Assembly: GCA_015680685.1 (NCBI GenBank)
Contig: MNCI01010141.1
Coordinates: forward strand, 180,073-244,072
Length of the DNA stretch: 64,000 nt
Source: Gnetum montanum
Taxonomy: Eukaryota > Streptophyta > Gnetopsida > Gnetales > Gnetaceae
Reading direction: 5' to 3'
Positions 1-11,869 of the stretch are shown piece after piece (positions within the stretch are counted from its first letter, which is position 1; every line of letters starts with the position of its first letter). The notes beneath the pieces are model-generated. The model had not been told where the DNA came from. It searched no databases and saw only the letters and a program-made list of their open reading frames with translations. The position numbers and the translations under genes were made by a program.

Positions 1-129
1 CCCGAGTGTACAGAAAGGACAAATTACAAAATTGGTAGTGTTTAGAGATAAAATTGAACACTCTAATGATCCTGGATTCTCTACTATGTTAAAAGGTGTA
101 AAAATTGCTGGAGAAGATCATACTGTCCT

Positions 130-2969
130 TAGCAGCGATGGTTCCGACAGACCTTCACTAGCCATTTGGTGCATAAGGCGATGGTGGTGCGAAGAATGGT
201 TGCCTCATAGCAATTGCAACTTTTGGAGGCAGCCGATAAGCCTCCAAAAGAGCCCTCTTAATTTTTTTTCCTTGCTTCTGGGATCATTCACTGTCCAAGT
301 GGCTTCACCAATGTGTGCTGGGACTAGAACCTCCTAAGGGCATGGAAGTGCAGGGAAGAGTTTTTTCAAATTGACAAACTAGGCCGCAAACTATTTTTTT
401 TATTTCAAATGGTCAGATTGATGTCTACAGCTGTTGGTAGTCATTCATTTGTCTAGCCAAGTTCTTAGTGACTGCACATTGCCCTTCAAAATGCATGCGG
501 AGAACCTCGAGTTCCACATTTTCTATTTCCAATTTTTGGTTTGTTGCTTTATGCACTTGGAACTCGCCCTAGTATAAAGAATATGAGGCAGTCACTTGCG
601 TTTCTAGGTTAGACCGTAGTCTCCTAGCTGTCAGCATAGCCAGGTTTGCATAGTAAAGGTTGGCGAGCTCCATGTACTCTGTCATTTCTTCAATCTACAG
701 TTCCTTGAGGCAGATTTCAACCTGGCTGTAGGCATTCAACCCATCAAAGATAGGTTTCCATACCTTGCCTCCTTCTGAAAGCTACTGGAGCGCTTGGTTC
801 AATTTGGCCTTAGTAACTTGAATATGCTTTTCATTCACTTCCTTCTATAATCCCACTTGGTCCCTGTAATAATTTTTAACTTTTTCAAAGTTAAGGGCTT
901 CACTTTGCCAAGTGGTGATTTTGATGGTTGATTTCTGTCACAAGGAACGAACCTCATCCATGGATAGATTTTGATTTTTGGTGGTTAACCTCCTCACATC
1001 AGTGTTCACCCTAGCTAGCTCTTCCTATTGTTGATGAATAAAGCTTTTCATGTGTTCATTTTAAGCACTCTGCATAGGTGATGGACTTCCACAATCAGCC
1101 TAACATTCTCCTGGTGAACCTTTGTCAAATCCTTGTTTAGATGATACGCATGAGCATTTGCCAAGGACTTATCGAGGATAGCCAACTCTCGCTCATCCTC
1201 AACTATTTCGAGTTGAACTTGAAGCTATTGAAAAGCTTCATCTCTAGTGAGTTCATAGTTGAGGAGAGCTAGATCAGCAAGTTGGGCCCTTAATTGGGAA
1301 AACTTTGTTGCCAAGAATTGACAATTGGCTTAAGCAACTTCAAGTTGCCCCTCCAAGATGAGGCTCTTACCCCTTGCCAAGAGTAGCTATGACTGGGTTG
1401 TGGTGATGTTATCAGAAGATAGAAGACATCTAGAAGTAGTTCCCTAGTTCCCACTAGTTGGTTCAACAATTCTTCATGTTGGGCTACATTGATCCTGCTA
1501 CGTAAAGTGCCTACAAATGCCTGTATCTCTTCAATTCCATTTACATCTTGTACAGGTGCTGTTGGTGCATTGAGGACCATAGCAATCATATCAGCAACCA
1601 CTTCATCCACAATCTCTTGCCCCTGGTGTTGCATTACCAAGACAATTTCCCCCTCTCCATCCTCTAATCATACTGAGAAAGTAGCAACATTTCTTGAGAC
1701 TTTAGGAAATAACTATTGGGTAGAGACCATTACTTCTTGGATGATAGGACTAGTTCTTGCTAGTACTTGTGTTTGGGAGACAGAGAACATTGGTCCTACT
1801 CCTTCTAGTAGACTCATAGATCGAGCCACTTGCTCCAGATGGCTCATTCCAGGGCGATAGACCAAAGGGTCTTCTCCTCCATCGGTCCATCCAAATTGCT
1901 CTTGTTGACTTAAGAGCAATTGTCAGATTTCATGTATATGTTCTGTGATGGTCTATGAACCTGACCTCGTTGTTTGCATAGGTGGTAGAAGTGGTTGCTG
2001 CTCTTCCTCAATTTGTGTGGTGGCCAAAGTCCTGTCTTTCATCATTTCCCGCCACGGGGCAATTGTGGCATACCGAAGTGTATCGTTGGTGTACCATGCT
2101 ATCCCTACCTATTTGCATAATTTTTTGATTAAGCAAGGAAAGGATAGAGCCCACCTTCCACGTTCGCTATCAATGAACCTTTTCTCAATCTCCAAAAACA
2201 AAAATTGTGGAAGGCTCATTGGGAATTTTTTGCTTAGAGTGGCACATGCATGAGCAAAAAAGGTAATGATTTTGCTGGGTCTCACCATTGGGTTCAGGTG
2301 GTAAGATGCAATTTTTGAATACACCCTCTCCATGATGTTCATAGTGAAAAACTCTTTGTGATCCACCCCATAGCACTGCTTGATCCAATCCATTTTTACC
2401 TCAGGATATGCCTACTTAGAGATCTCTGCCACATTGGCTCTGATCTCAGAAAACCCCAAAGCTTGTATGATTACTTTCGCAAAGTAAGAGACATAGACGT
2501 CCTTGATTCTTACTCTGGACCCAGGCTATCAATTTGTCCAAAATAGGTAAGTCTCTCCTAAGTACCATTCACCATTGGATGTGATGATTGGCCACATAGG
2601 GAAGTTTTGTAATTGCAGCCTCACCTCTTCTAGTGCATTCTCAAGAAATGGTCCAAAGTTCAACTCTTGTAGGATCATTCATTGCACTTCCCTTGGCCTG
2701 ATAGCATTAAGACATGCCTGGGTCAAGGTGACCTCAAGCTATGGCACTATCATTGGAGTCTCATCCCCTTGTGATTGTTCACTGGGGATCTTCTCTTTAG
2801 GAATCTGATGAACATATTCCACATCAGGTTCTTTACAGAGGGAGCCAGTTGCATGGGATCCCTCTGCGTGCTCTGGGTGCTGCACACCTCATCCTCTTCC
2901 CATTCGTGGCTGCTTGTACCTTGGTTGTGATGGTCCTTCTCCCCTTGGATGCCTTGGTTTTAGTGCCAT
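130..2969 (-). pseudogene. Extra 3' ORF of element A (globular domain plus coiled coil), degenerate
   Basis: The start ATG is at 2969 (minus), directly after a splice-acceptor-like TGATTGCAG. The first third encodes a globular region with a VYSKIASYHLNPMVRPSK motif, clearly the same protein as at 63008-63481 and 46990-47598. It resembles the 'putative plant transposon protein' domain (Pfam PF20167 from memory) carried by many Athila/Tat elements in the envelope position. The rest (about 330-1900) aligns with the long coiled coil of the element D copy. Stops and frameshifts are frequent, so this is a pseudogene. The 3' end is approximate, placed by homology with D. I see no signal peptide or convincing membrane segment, so I do not call it an envelope protein. 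Confidence 0.72.
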
Positions 2970-5030
2970 CTGCAATCAAACATAGCCACTAATTAATATT
3001 ATTCACAAGTTGCTCAAAATGATCCATGTACAACTTCTCAGTTTGACTAACTTATGGTGTTGGCATGTGCATCCCATTAAATCTCCCGAAGTAGTAATTG
3101 ATGCGTTAAAACTAAAAAAAAATAAGGCCTGAGTTGGAGTTTAAACTGTTTTTTTTTCTTCCCTTAAGAGGTGTTAAGTATTTATTGATTGTAATTGTAA
3201 GTAATTAATTAATTTCAATAGACCTCATCCCCCATGACTAAGAGCATATCTCCAAGTGCTAAAGAGGGAAAGGATAGGTTGATTAGGATGTGCGGTAGAC
3301 AACGTAAATGCTTGGAAGAAGAGGCGAGGTAGAAAAAATGAAAAATCTCCCCCCAATTTTTTTGCAAAATGAATAATAATGTAAGGTGCAATGGGGGTAT
3401 ATATAGGGGTTTATGGCTATGTCGATGAGGCCGTGTATATGCAGGTGGCTGTGTATATGAGGTCCTGTATTCATAGGGGGTTGCACCTGTTGACTAGCGT
3501 TGACCCGACAAAGGAAAGCCCAAAAAAATCAATTCAAAATGTCAAATTGGAACAATTTAAGAGCTCTAGAGACCAGGAACTTAGCTAGGAGCAAGAGGAA
3601 GGTAAGTTGGGAAGAAAAGGGAGTTAAAAGTAAGAGAATGTTGTAAGAAAGAACATTGTGGAGAAGAAGTCAAGTGATGGGCATCATGAGGACAATCAAC
3701 CAACAAAATCAAGAGGATGGAAGACTAACAAACAAGACTAGGGATATGCAAGTAGGTCCTTCTCATAGTAGGTAGTAGCCTTAATAGCCCTTGCATATCC
3801 TCAATCATTGGAGTCCATGGGCCCTAAAGTCAATAAATGGTGATGGCAAGTTAATACTCCCATCCATGAGAACCTATTGAAGCATGAGGAGTTCATGGAA
3901 ATCACGACAAACTATCAAAACATAAGACAAGCTGTGAGGTGAGTCACAGAGAGAAATGGGTGAAGAGAGAGTAGTGAGAATTGGAATTATGATTATCGAT
4001 CACATGAAACCCCATGTGAAGTTGTGGTTAAGTGACCCGGTAGGACCTTTTCCAAGTTCATACCCAAAAAACAACCACATACAGTGACATCGCAGCAACA
4101 TGCAAAGACCCGTCCATCCACCAAGTGTACAAGAATGCACCCATGGAAAGCCACCACTCCAATAGGTGTAATAGGAAGGAAGTGAAATGGGACTAAGTTA
4201 GAGGGGATGAAGTGAGTCCCATAACTAGTGCTTGTGGCCCATGAGAGGAAGTCTAAGGGGTGTTCTTTGAATTCCTACATAGTTAGGATTTTATTTTTGA
4301 TTTTCCTTTTATTTCATGGAAACCACACCATGTAAAGACCCATGCTTGGTTGCATGCATTCGACCAAGGGGTGTGCTTTGAATCCTCATGCTTTTTCTTT
4401 CATTTTTTTGCAATGAGGACCACATCATGGAAAGTCAAATTGTCAAGGAACATCCTTGTAGAATAGAACTTGGAGTGGTAAGAAAGCCATAAGGGCACTT
4501 CTACAACCTAGGGGATAGAAGAGTATGATGAATGTTGCATTCCCCTTGAAGTCACACATGATTTAAACCATTAGGTCATCTCCATGTTTGGGAACTACAA
4601 AAGTCACCATTAATTAAAATGTTTTTAAGTGAATGCGGTTTGCATGTTTCCAAAGGACAGAAAACCATGGAGTGGATGAATGGGTGGATGTCGTGGACTC
4701 ACTGCCAATTTTATGAGATGAAAGTAAGAGGAAATTCCAAGAACAACAATGCGAGGGTGGGAGCGAGATAAAATAGGTGGACCATTTCATGCGACCCATT
4801 GCAATGAAAACCATCTGCACCATACACCTGATGAAAATAACATGACTTATTAGCAATCCATTGGAAATCAAACATACACACATGCATAAATAAGCAACAA
4901 AGAAATGGAAAAGTAATTAAAGAAAGGAAAATTTAGTAACAATTGACAAACATATGAACGATGTTAAAAAAAGTGTAAAACAAAAATTTCCAAAAATAGT
5001 GAGGAGCGTAGTAGAATGGATCAGCATGGA
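2970..5030 (-). other. Non-coding spacer of element A between integrase and the extra ORF
   Basis: I see no sustained reading frame. The spacer holds an imperfect tandem duplication: an AAGGGGTGTGCTTTGAAT block followed by CCACACCATG-like sequence occurs at about 4254-4335 and again at about 4371-4440. The same block appears inverted at about 50690-50750. A polypurine-like motif (minus strand TTAGTCATGGGGGATG) lies at 3224-3240. Confidence 0.6.
3290..3530 (-). promoter_or_regulatory. Internal U3-like promoter module ahead of the extra ORF (element A)
   Basis: On the minus strand this stretch reads with ATATACACGGCC and ATCGACATAGCC motifs, then a TATA-like CTATATATACCC (plus 3395-3406). The LTR U3 of the same family (element D, about 60590-60660, minus) has the matching motifs GTATACACGGCCACGTCGATG-like and GTAGCC, then TATAAATA. 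The TATA lies about 430 bases before the ORF start at 2969. The resemblance is seen by eye; promoter function is inferred. Confidence 0.45.
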
Positions 5031-5053
5031 GGATAGTCTCCCCCACAACTAGG
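5031..5053 (-). promoter_or_regulatory. Polypurine-tract-like motif after pol (element A)
   Basis: The minus strand reads CTAGTTGTGGGGGAGACTAT at the end of the pol frame, matching CTCAGTTATGGGGGAGATGG at 20617-20636 in element B. It resembles the true polypurine tract before the 3' LTRs (TTTAGTCATGGGGGTA). Use as an internal plus-strand primer site is inference. Confidence 0.4.
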
Positions 5054-5059
5054 TTGGAA

Positions 5060-6470
5060 GGAGGAGACTTGAAAAATGGAACAAGGCTATCCCGGTGATG
5101 ATGAGGTGGTGGCATTGGTTGGGTGGAGTTGATGGAAAGGTTTTAATTATTGACGATTGACCAACTATGTTCTTGTGGGGTCCTCAAGTTTGTGTATAAA
5201 CAAGGCCCTGGATGGAAAGGTTTTGGAGACAATGTAAGGTCTTTCCCACAGTGTTTGAAACTTGGTCAATTGCAGTACATGTGTGGGGTTCTAGTAAAGT
5301 ACCTTATCTCCATATCTGAATGTTACCTTCTGAATCCTTAGATCATGTCATTTTTTATTGTAGTCCTTGTGTATCTCATTTGATGATAGGGCCACCAATC
5401 AATTTTCATCTAGCACACTAAGGTTGATAAGTCGTTCACATTGTGCTAATTGTAGGTAAAGATTGAAGTCATAGGCAGTAGATAGTATCCAGAGTTCTTC
5501 CTAGATTGGAAGTTTCAGTAGCTTACCGTACACTAACTCATAGGGAGAGTAACCTATAGGAAGTTTCCAAGTGGAGCGATAGGCCCAAAGGGCCTCATTA
5601 AGTTTGGTGCTCCAATCCCTCCTATATTTACTGATGGTTCGAGTGAGGATTTTGGTGATCTCCCTATTGGTGACTTCAACCTACCTGTTGACTTGGGGGT
5701 GATAAAGCATTGTGAATTTATGGGTAACCCCCAAGTGTTGCATAAGTTTATGACAAGCGGTGCTCATGAAATGCGTTCCATTGTTTGAGATGAGTGCATA
5801 TGGCACTCCAAACTTGTTTATGATTTTTTGTTGGAAAAATCATGTGGCGGTGTTTGAGGAATGGTCGGTGACAGTTGCCACCTCCACCCACTTTATGCAG
5901 TAGTCCACAACGATGATGATGTATGCCTTTCTAGTAGACAAGGGTATGATGGAACCCATGAAGTCAATGCCCCAAATGTCGAAAGGCTCTAGTGGTTGGA
6001 TCCACTGTTGAGGTCCCTCCATTCGTGCAGGCATCCCACCCTCTCTGGCATCATTCATAGGAGCAGGCAAACCATTGTGCATCCCTAAAATTTGTAGGCC
6101 AATAATATCCTGCAAGTAGGATCTTAATGGCTATGCGTTGTCCAAAATAGTGGCCCCCACAAGGGCCCTCATGAGCATCTTGGAGCATGCGTAGTGTATC
6201 ATCATTAGGGACACACCATCGAACTAGGCCATCTGCACACACCTTATAAAGATGGCCATTGATTTCCATGAAGTGCTTGGTCTTATGGAGAGATTGTTGT
6301 TTCTGTCGATGCTCCCACTTCTTTGGCAATTCCTGGATTGTGAGATAAGTGAGGATGTGGATGAACCAAGGTGATTCTTTGGGCACCTGCATCTCAATTG
6401 TTTTTGCGAAGAGAAGTTCATCCAAAAATTGGTTAGAGAGTGGCTCATCTACTTCTGCATTATCCCATCG
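5060..6470 (-). pseudogene. Integrase of element A, degenerate
   Basis: On the minus strand: a zinc-binding region (HEGPCGGHYFGQR, about 6120-6180), then a frameshift, then the catalytic core. The core shows WGIDFMGS with the first Asp (about 5960), ISNNGTHF where the second catalytic Asp has become Asn (about 5795), and VEVTNREI with the Glu (about 5690). Typical continuations follow: LNEALWAYRSTWK, SPYELVYGK, and a C-terminal WERPYIVSKTF region near 5200. The active-site Asn, stops and frame changes make it inactive. The frame continues to the polypurine-like motif at 5031-5053. Confidence 0.82.
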
Positions 6471-7975
6471 TAGCTGAGACAAGTGGTCAGTGACCACATT
6501 CTCGATTCCCTTCCGATCTATCATAGTGAGGTTAAATTCCTAAAGAATCACCAGCCACTGTATGATATAGGGACTCACCATTGGTTTGTTCATCAGGAAT
6601 CGAATGGCACTATGGTCAGTATGCATGAACACCTTGTACTTGAGCACATAGTGTCGAAATTTTTCCAAGGTGAACACCATCACCATCGGCTCTTTTTTAG
6701 TGGTGGTGTAGTTAAGCTGAGCACCCACAATGCTATGGCTTACACAGTGAATATACTATGGACATTTTTTATCATTCCACTATGTAAGCATGACTCCCAA
6801 TGCATAGTTGGAGGCATCCATCATGATGTAGAAGGGTCTGGACCAATCAAGTGCTCGTAGTACCGAAGTCTCTATGAGTTTTTGCTTAAGTGTTTGGAAT
6901 GCATATTCACATTCGCTAGTCTAGATGAATGGAGCATCTTTCTTCATGAGTTTCACCAATGGCTTGGCGATCTTCAAGAAATTTTCAATGAAGTGCCAAT
7001 AGTAACCAGTGTGGCGAAGGAATGACCGAACATCGTTTACAGTGCTTGGTTACTTGGTGATTCCTTTGATGATCCTAATTTTTTTAGGATCCATGCTAAT
7101 CCCTATTTGTGAAATAAGATGCCCTAGCACAATGCCCTCTTGGATCATTAAGTGACTTTTCTACCAATTGAGTCATAGATTAGTTTCCATGCATCTTTTT
7201 AGAACTTGCTCAAGACAGTCCAAGGCTTGATTAAATGTGGCTCCATAGTTACAAAAGTCATCCATGAAGACTTCTACCCCATTACCAATTTGCTGCTAGA
7301 AGATGCTTAGGACAAGGCATTGAAAGGTGGAAGGTGCATTACATAGGCCAAAGGACATCTTTTGTATGCAAAAGTCCCCTAGGGACTTATGAAGGTTGTC
7401 TTGGCCTAGTCTTTTGGTGCAATTTGGATTTGCTTATAGCCACGATAACCATCCAAAAAGATATAATAACAATGCCCTGCAATGGTATGCAACACCTGGT
7501 CCACAAATGGGAGTGGAAAGTGATCTTTGAAGGTAGCCATGTTGAGAAATTAGAAATCAATATAGACACTTCATTTTCCACCCTTCTTTGGCACAATAAT
7601 AAGTGGGTTGATCCATTCACTATCAACCATGGAATAGATGAACCCCACTTTTAGCAGTTTCTCAATTTCATCTTTGACAACCTACTTTAGTTTGGGATTC
7701 AATCACATTTATGGTTGTCATCGTGGCTTCATGGAGAGGTCAATATAAATTCGATGTTGGAAAACCCTTGGATCAACTCCTGTTAATTCAAAATACGACC
7801 ATGCAAAAGCATCTTCCCATTTGTTTACCACCTTCAGCAACTTCTTCTTTTGTTTAGGAGCAAGGGTGGCATTGATAATCACTAGTTTCTCATTTTGCAA
7901 AAATGCATATTCTAAGTGGGTCAGTAAGGGTTTGAGTTCCAAGGGCCCTTGTTTAAAACTTTCAAGGATTTGCAA
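6471..7975 (-). pseudogene. Reverse transcriptase and RNase H of element A, degenerate
   Basis: The N-terminal side (7718-7975) has LEYAFLQNEKLVIINA and WEDAFAWSYFELTGVDP, the usual lead-in to Athila-type RT. RT motifs follow on the minus strand: WINPLIIVPKKGG (about 7590), FLDGYRGYKQIQIAPKD (about 7440), and the catalytic FMDDF (about 7270, Athila-type F-M-D-D). RNase H follows with a MHTDHSAIRFLMNK segment (about 6590-6640). Several in-frame stops and at least two frameshifts break it. Confidence 0.82.
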
Positions 7976-8099
7976 CTTTCCCCAATCATCATAATCATCA
8001 ATAGTGGATACTTATTGATGAACCTCTTCTAAATCATCCATGCTTTCTATGTAGGCACGTACAAGCCCCTCAGATGGCTCCATGTACAAAGTGCTACTA

Positions 8100-8640
8100 G
8101 TAGGATCAATAGTTAGCCACTGGGTGCCTTCTTGATTTGTGGCTACTGCGTACAAGCATTGTTGAACCTGCGATTCCTTGGTACATAGAATGCATACTTG
8201 AATAGATGTCTACTTAGCAGACCACAACTATTGCACATAGTTGCACCCTGAGTTACTATACGCGATGCATGAAATGCGCTTCTTCTCAATCTTTCCAAAA
8301 GGACTTTCCTTTAAAATTTCAAGGGAAAGATCTCAAAGTCCCAATCTTGCATCCACCATGCTCAGCCAGGCTCTTCCCATTATGATTGGGAAGTTCCCCT
8401 TGCAATTCTCAACATGGATGACAAGGAAATTAATAGGATAGGACCACCCACAAATGGTGGTCATAATGTCCACTACCAATCCCAAGAAAATAGTAATGGA
8501 TTGGTCTACCAGCTCGAGTTGAATATTGCTATTCTTTAACGGGAGTAGGTTCCAAGTCTTATACATGTCATGTGAAATTAAGTTGACTCCCAACACTGAA
8601 TCTAGAAGAGCTTTACATGGCCCATTTCCTGCTACTTGAG
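8100..8640 (-). pseudogene. Retropepsin-like protease of element A, degenerate
   Basis: The minus strand encodes LGVNLISHDMYKTWN, then a PIIMGRAWLSMVDARLGL flap/C-terminal segment (8333-8596). It is closely similar to the better-preserved protease of element B (19622-20434), whose active site reads DLGFGVNLIS. Here the catalytic position reads roughly DSVLGVNLIS and the frame is broken upstream. Processing of a Gag-Pol polyprotein is the family role. This copy is not expected to work. Confidence 0.75.
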
Positions 8641-8649
8641 GATAGATGA

Positions 8650-10525
8650 GGGGGCTTCTCGGATTAGTTAATTTTTGGGTAAGATGACTTACCTTTATCT
8701 AGTCAGTCATGGCATGTGTGAGCATGACTGTTTGTACATTAGAGGGTGTTTGGTTTGAAGGCTGCTCAAAGGGCGAAACGGTGGAGGTGAGTTGAGGTTT
8801 AGAGGCACTAGCCACAGGTGTGTGTGAGGGTATGCTTAGGTTATTAGGCTAGAAAAATGGATGTTTTCATGGCTACATTTTTGGTCCACTCAACTGAGGA
8901 GGCAGTTGTAGGTTCACAACCCTCGTAGCGTTGCGTTGTTGTGGCTGTGGTGGTATTTCCCCCTACATAGGTGGAGCAAGTGGTAACTGAATGGGGTGTT
9001 GCTAAGTAGGGACAACAGGAGAAGGTGATGGAGGATAGTAGAGATGTGGGCCTTCCCCCTAGGTAATGGAGACTATGGTCAAAAATATTTTTGGGGGTGG
9101 TAATAATTTTGAAGAGTTGCGTGACTGGAAGAGTCCTATGGTGAGACTGTTTGCTGAAAGTAGTACCCATAGGGATTTGGCTATCGATAAGGGTACTAAT
9201 ACCTTGGAGGTGTCATTCCCCACACTTGTGAATGCTGCCATTGCTAAAAGTATTCGTAAGGTTGCGGTGGCACTCCACTTGGATAATATCCTTGTTGCTG
9301 GTGGAACTTCCTAGGGTTGCCTTATGGGTAAGGTAACCTTCGGGGTGTTTGCCTCTTTGCCAAGTAAGGATTCAACTCTAGAGTAGGTTTGATACTTATT
9401 GTTGAAGATCTCCAGCATCATACTCCATCTCCTAATTAATTCTGGTTCCAAAGGCCGGTATCAGCTTTCTGCTTCTTTGATGAATGTGCGAGGAAATAGC
9501 TTTAGCTTTTGCTAATTATTATCAATGTTTTGTAGGGTGCAAGCATCATGAAACACTTGCAGGTGAGTTTGTGAATCACAATTATATCCCCCTTCAAATC
9601 TGGGGATATTTTTCATGTCGATGTGCTTGATTTGACTATCCTTCAAGTGCCTACTGAGTATTTGAAGTACCTCTATGATATGGAGCATGCTTCGAGTAGC
9701 GAACAATAGTTCATCCAAGTCATAGTCCTGCTGAAGGCCACAATGTCTATGATGATTCTAGCTACCTTTCCTTTCATGATGGTGAGGCTCACGTGATTGG
9801 TCACACACTCCTTCACGTCATTCCCTTCGGTCCCTACGACCATCATCACCTCACTCCTTTTTACCACAGTCTAGATCGGAGTTGGTACTGGATGAAGGTA
9901 GAGGGAAGCAAGAGGATGGAGAAGAGGGAGAAGAATTACCACCACCCCAGTGTTGCTCTCCCTCTCTACTCTTATGATGGCCCCAATCTTCATGCCCATC
10001 TCTGCTTGTGCCATGACCTCTCTTGCTTGACCCTCCATCCTCCTGGGGATCCTGATCACTTGATTACTTATTTTGAACAATGGACTGAATGATTTGATGT
10101 CCCAAAGGAAGTTTGGTAGAATGGGAATCATGAAAGATAGGTTCCCCATCATCTTGTAGCCCTTGTAAGAATAAGGGGTTACTAAATTGTTTCCCCTTCA
10201 TGTGTTCATACTTTTCTGCCTACTGTTGGTTTCGTACACATTGGGCCTTAGTGGGATGATAGTCTTAGTAGTCATGGTCCTCCATGATGTACTCCACACC
10301 ATGGTCCTAAATGTTGAGTTTGGCAAGATTATGAAACAACATTCCAGGAGCCAATCAATCAGGCTGTAATATGATGTTGCCTTCCATGTCCTGCTAGTGT
10401 AGATGCTCATCCTGATGTAGGATAAAGGTGAAGTCGGGGACATATTCATCTGGATGCATAAATATCACCTGACATTCTTATGGCACCAGTGGCTTGGATC
10501 CATCTCACCTGTGAGAAGAAGACAT
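8650..10525 (-). pseudogene. Gag of element A, degenerate
   Basis: The start is placed at 10525 (minus), where ATGTCTTCTTCTCAC matches the start of element B gag (17171). Downstream, LKDSQIKHIDMKNIPRFEGGY and HLQVFHDACTLQNIDN (9512-9620) match B and mark the start of the retrotransposon Gag capsid region. Segments at 9673-10152 correspond to the charged N-terminal region. The C-terminal tail (about 8850-9320) encodes a Pro/Gln/Tyr-rich chain in the sense frame. There are many stops and frame changes. The opposite-strand ORFs here are by-products of the low-complexity tail. Confidence 0.7.
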
Positions 10526-10670
10526 GTTGGATGTTAAATAATCCACTAATTGGTGTACCTTACTGTTTACTTAGGCCACCTAGCATGCATAGAGTTTACT
10601 ATCCTAGGTCTGTTCCAATGACATGAATGATAACTTTGCTAAGGTTAGAAGACGTATGTATGATTAATAG

Positions 10671-10689
10671 TCCTCGACAATGGTGCAAA
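10671..10689 (-). promoter_or_regulatory. Primer binding site of element A
   Basis: The minus strand directly after the LTR reads TTTGCACCATTGTCGAGGA. This is a decayed form of the TGGCGCCGTTGCCGGGGA site, complementary to the tRNA-Asp 3' end, that is typical of Athila/Tat elements. Confidence 0.75.
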
Positions 10690-11595
10690 TGATGAGCAGC
10701 TAGGTACCCCCTACATCCAACCATGCAAATCATAGACGTTCACATGCCACTCGGTCGAATTTTGTAGACTGTAAGCACTTTGCATACGCCAGACCCTAAC
10801 CATCAAAACCTTGTGTTAGAATGGTTGTTGTCTTCCCAACCTCACTTGTGATGTTTTGATTGCGATGTTTAAGTGCGATTGAGGCAAATGATTTTTATGG
10901 ATTTTTTACTTTCTCTTCTAGCATCTAATTCTTGAAATGGAAAGTAAGGAATGGAATATTACGTAATCTATAATTATACTAATATATGTCTTAACTCTTC
11001 CTAGCATAAGTATCCGATCCCATATTCTGTGCACATATTGAGCATCCCCTAACCACTACTAGGTTACTAGACGTTAAGCATCGCTGGGTTGCCAAGTGTT
11101 GGGTTTACGTTTGAGATGGTCGTACTTATGGTTTCGACAAACTATAAAAGAGTGATGGCGATTGAAATAATAAAAATAGAAACTCAAGGAATGATTAAAG
11201 CATAGAAATATTAGACTATTAAATGCATCAAATGACTAAGTCCAACTGCTGTAAGGAATGCTTGAAAATCTTGTCTTTATTATTGTTCATGCCAATGGGC
11301 TCAGGTACATCAGCACTCAAATAAAGAGTCAGACACCTTTCTTACACCTACTACAAGCACTTGGAAAATATTCTAACTCTCACAGAAACAAACTACAAAA
11401 GCTTCACTTCAACTGCCAAAATGTACCTAAGTGTAGTGGAAGCCCACTTATTTGTAGGCTAAAACAGGCTCTGCATAAATGAGGCCACGTCGATGCATGG
11501 ATGGATGCATCGATGGGGCCACGTTGACACAGCCATGTATATGGGGCCCCATATATGCAACCTAGTCAACACATCGATTATTTACCTCTTCATCA
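10690..11595 (-). repeat. 5' LTR of element A (906 bp)
   Basis: The LTR is bounded by inverted TGATGA (minus start TGATGAAGAGG at 11595) and CTCATCA (minus end at 10690). It is closely similar to the LTR of element D (59722-60686): shared segments include GTAAGCACTT-CATACGCCAGACC, AGCATAAGTATCCGATCCCAT and GAGATGGTCGTACTTATG. The U3 contains repeated GGCCACGTTGAC/CATCGATG motifs. Confidence 0.88.
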
Positions 11596-11869
11596 AATAG
11601 AATGTTACACTTTATTACTTCACAATCATATCTCCTTTGGGATGTGTTTTTTTCCTTTTGTTCCATCTAAAATGTTCTTTCCAATTTTCTAAATGTAGCT
11701 TTTCATTTAACCCCAAATTAAATTTACAAAGTAATCCCAATTTCAGGTGCATTTGTGAAGTAGTTTTTCCCTGGATAATATGATGTTATTATATTTCCAA
11801 TTTCATCATTTTATGCATTTAATTTCTTTTATTCTACTACCGTTAAAGCTTTGTATAACTAAATTTATG

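Larger units (their letters stand above)
1..11595 (-). mobile_element. Element A: Athila/Tat-type LTR retrotransposon, 3' LTR outside window
   Basis: Read on the minus strand the order is 5' LTR (10690-11595), tRNA-Asp-like primer binding site, gag, retropepsin, RT, RNase H, integrase, spacer, and an extra ORF with a coiled coil. The sequence at 1-100 matches the segment just inside the 3' LTR of element D (60803-60930), so the 3' LTR should lie immediately left of base 1. Every coding module is interrupted by stops or frameshifts, so the copy is dead. It is inserted in a LINE fossil: LINE endonuclease sequence starts soon after the LTR edge at 11595. The flanking pentamer is AATAG (11596-11600); its partner is outside the window. 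Confidence 0.88.

Noticed and set aside
9793-10092. 99-codon plus-strand ORF with His/Pro-rich composition
   Set aside because: It is opposite to the degenerate gag of element A and has no independent support.
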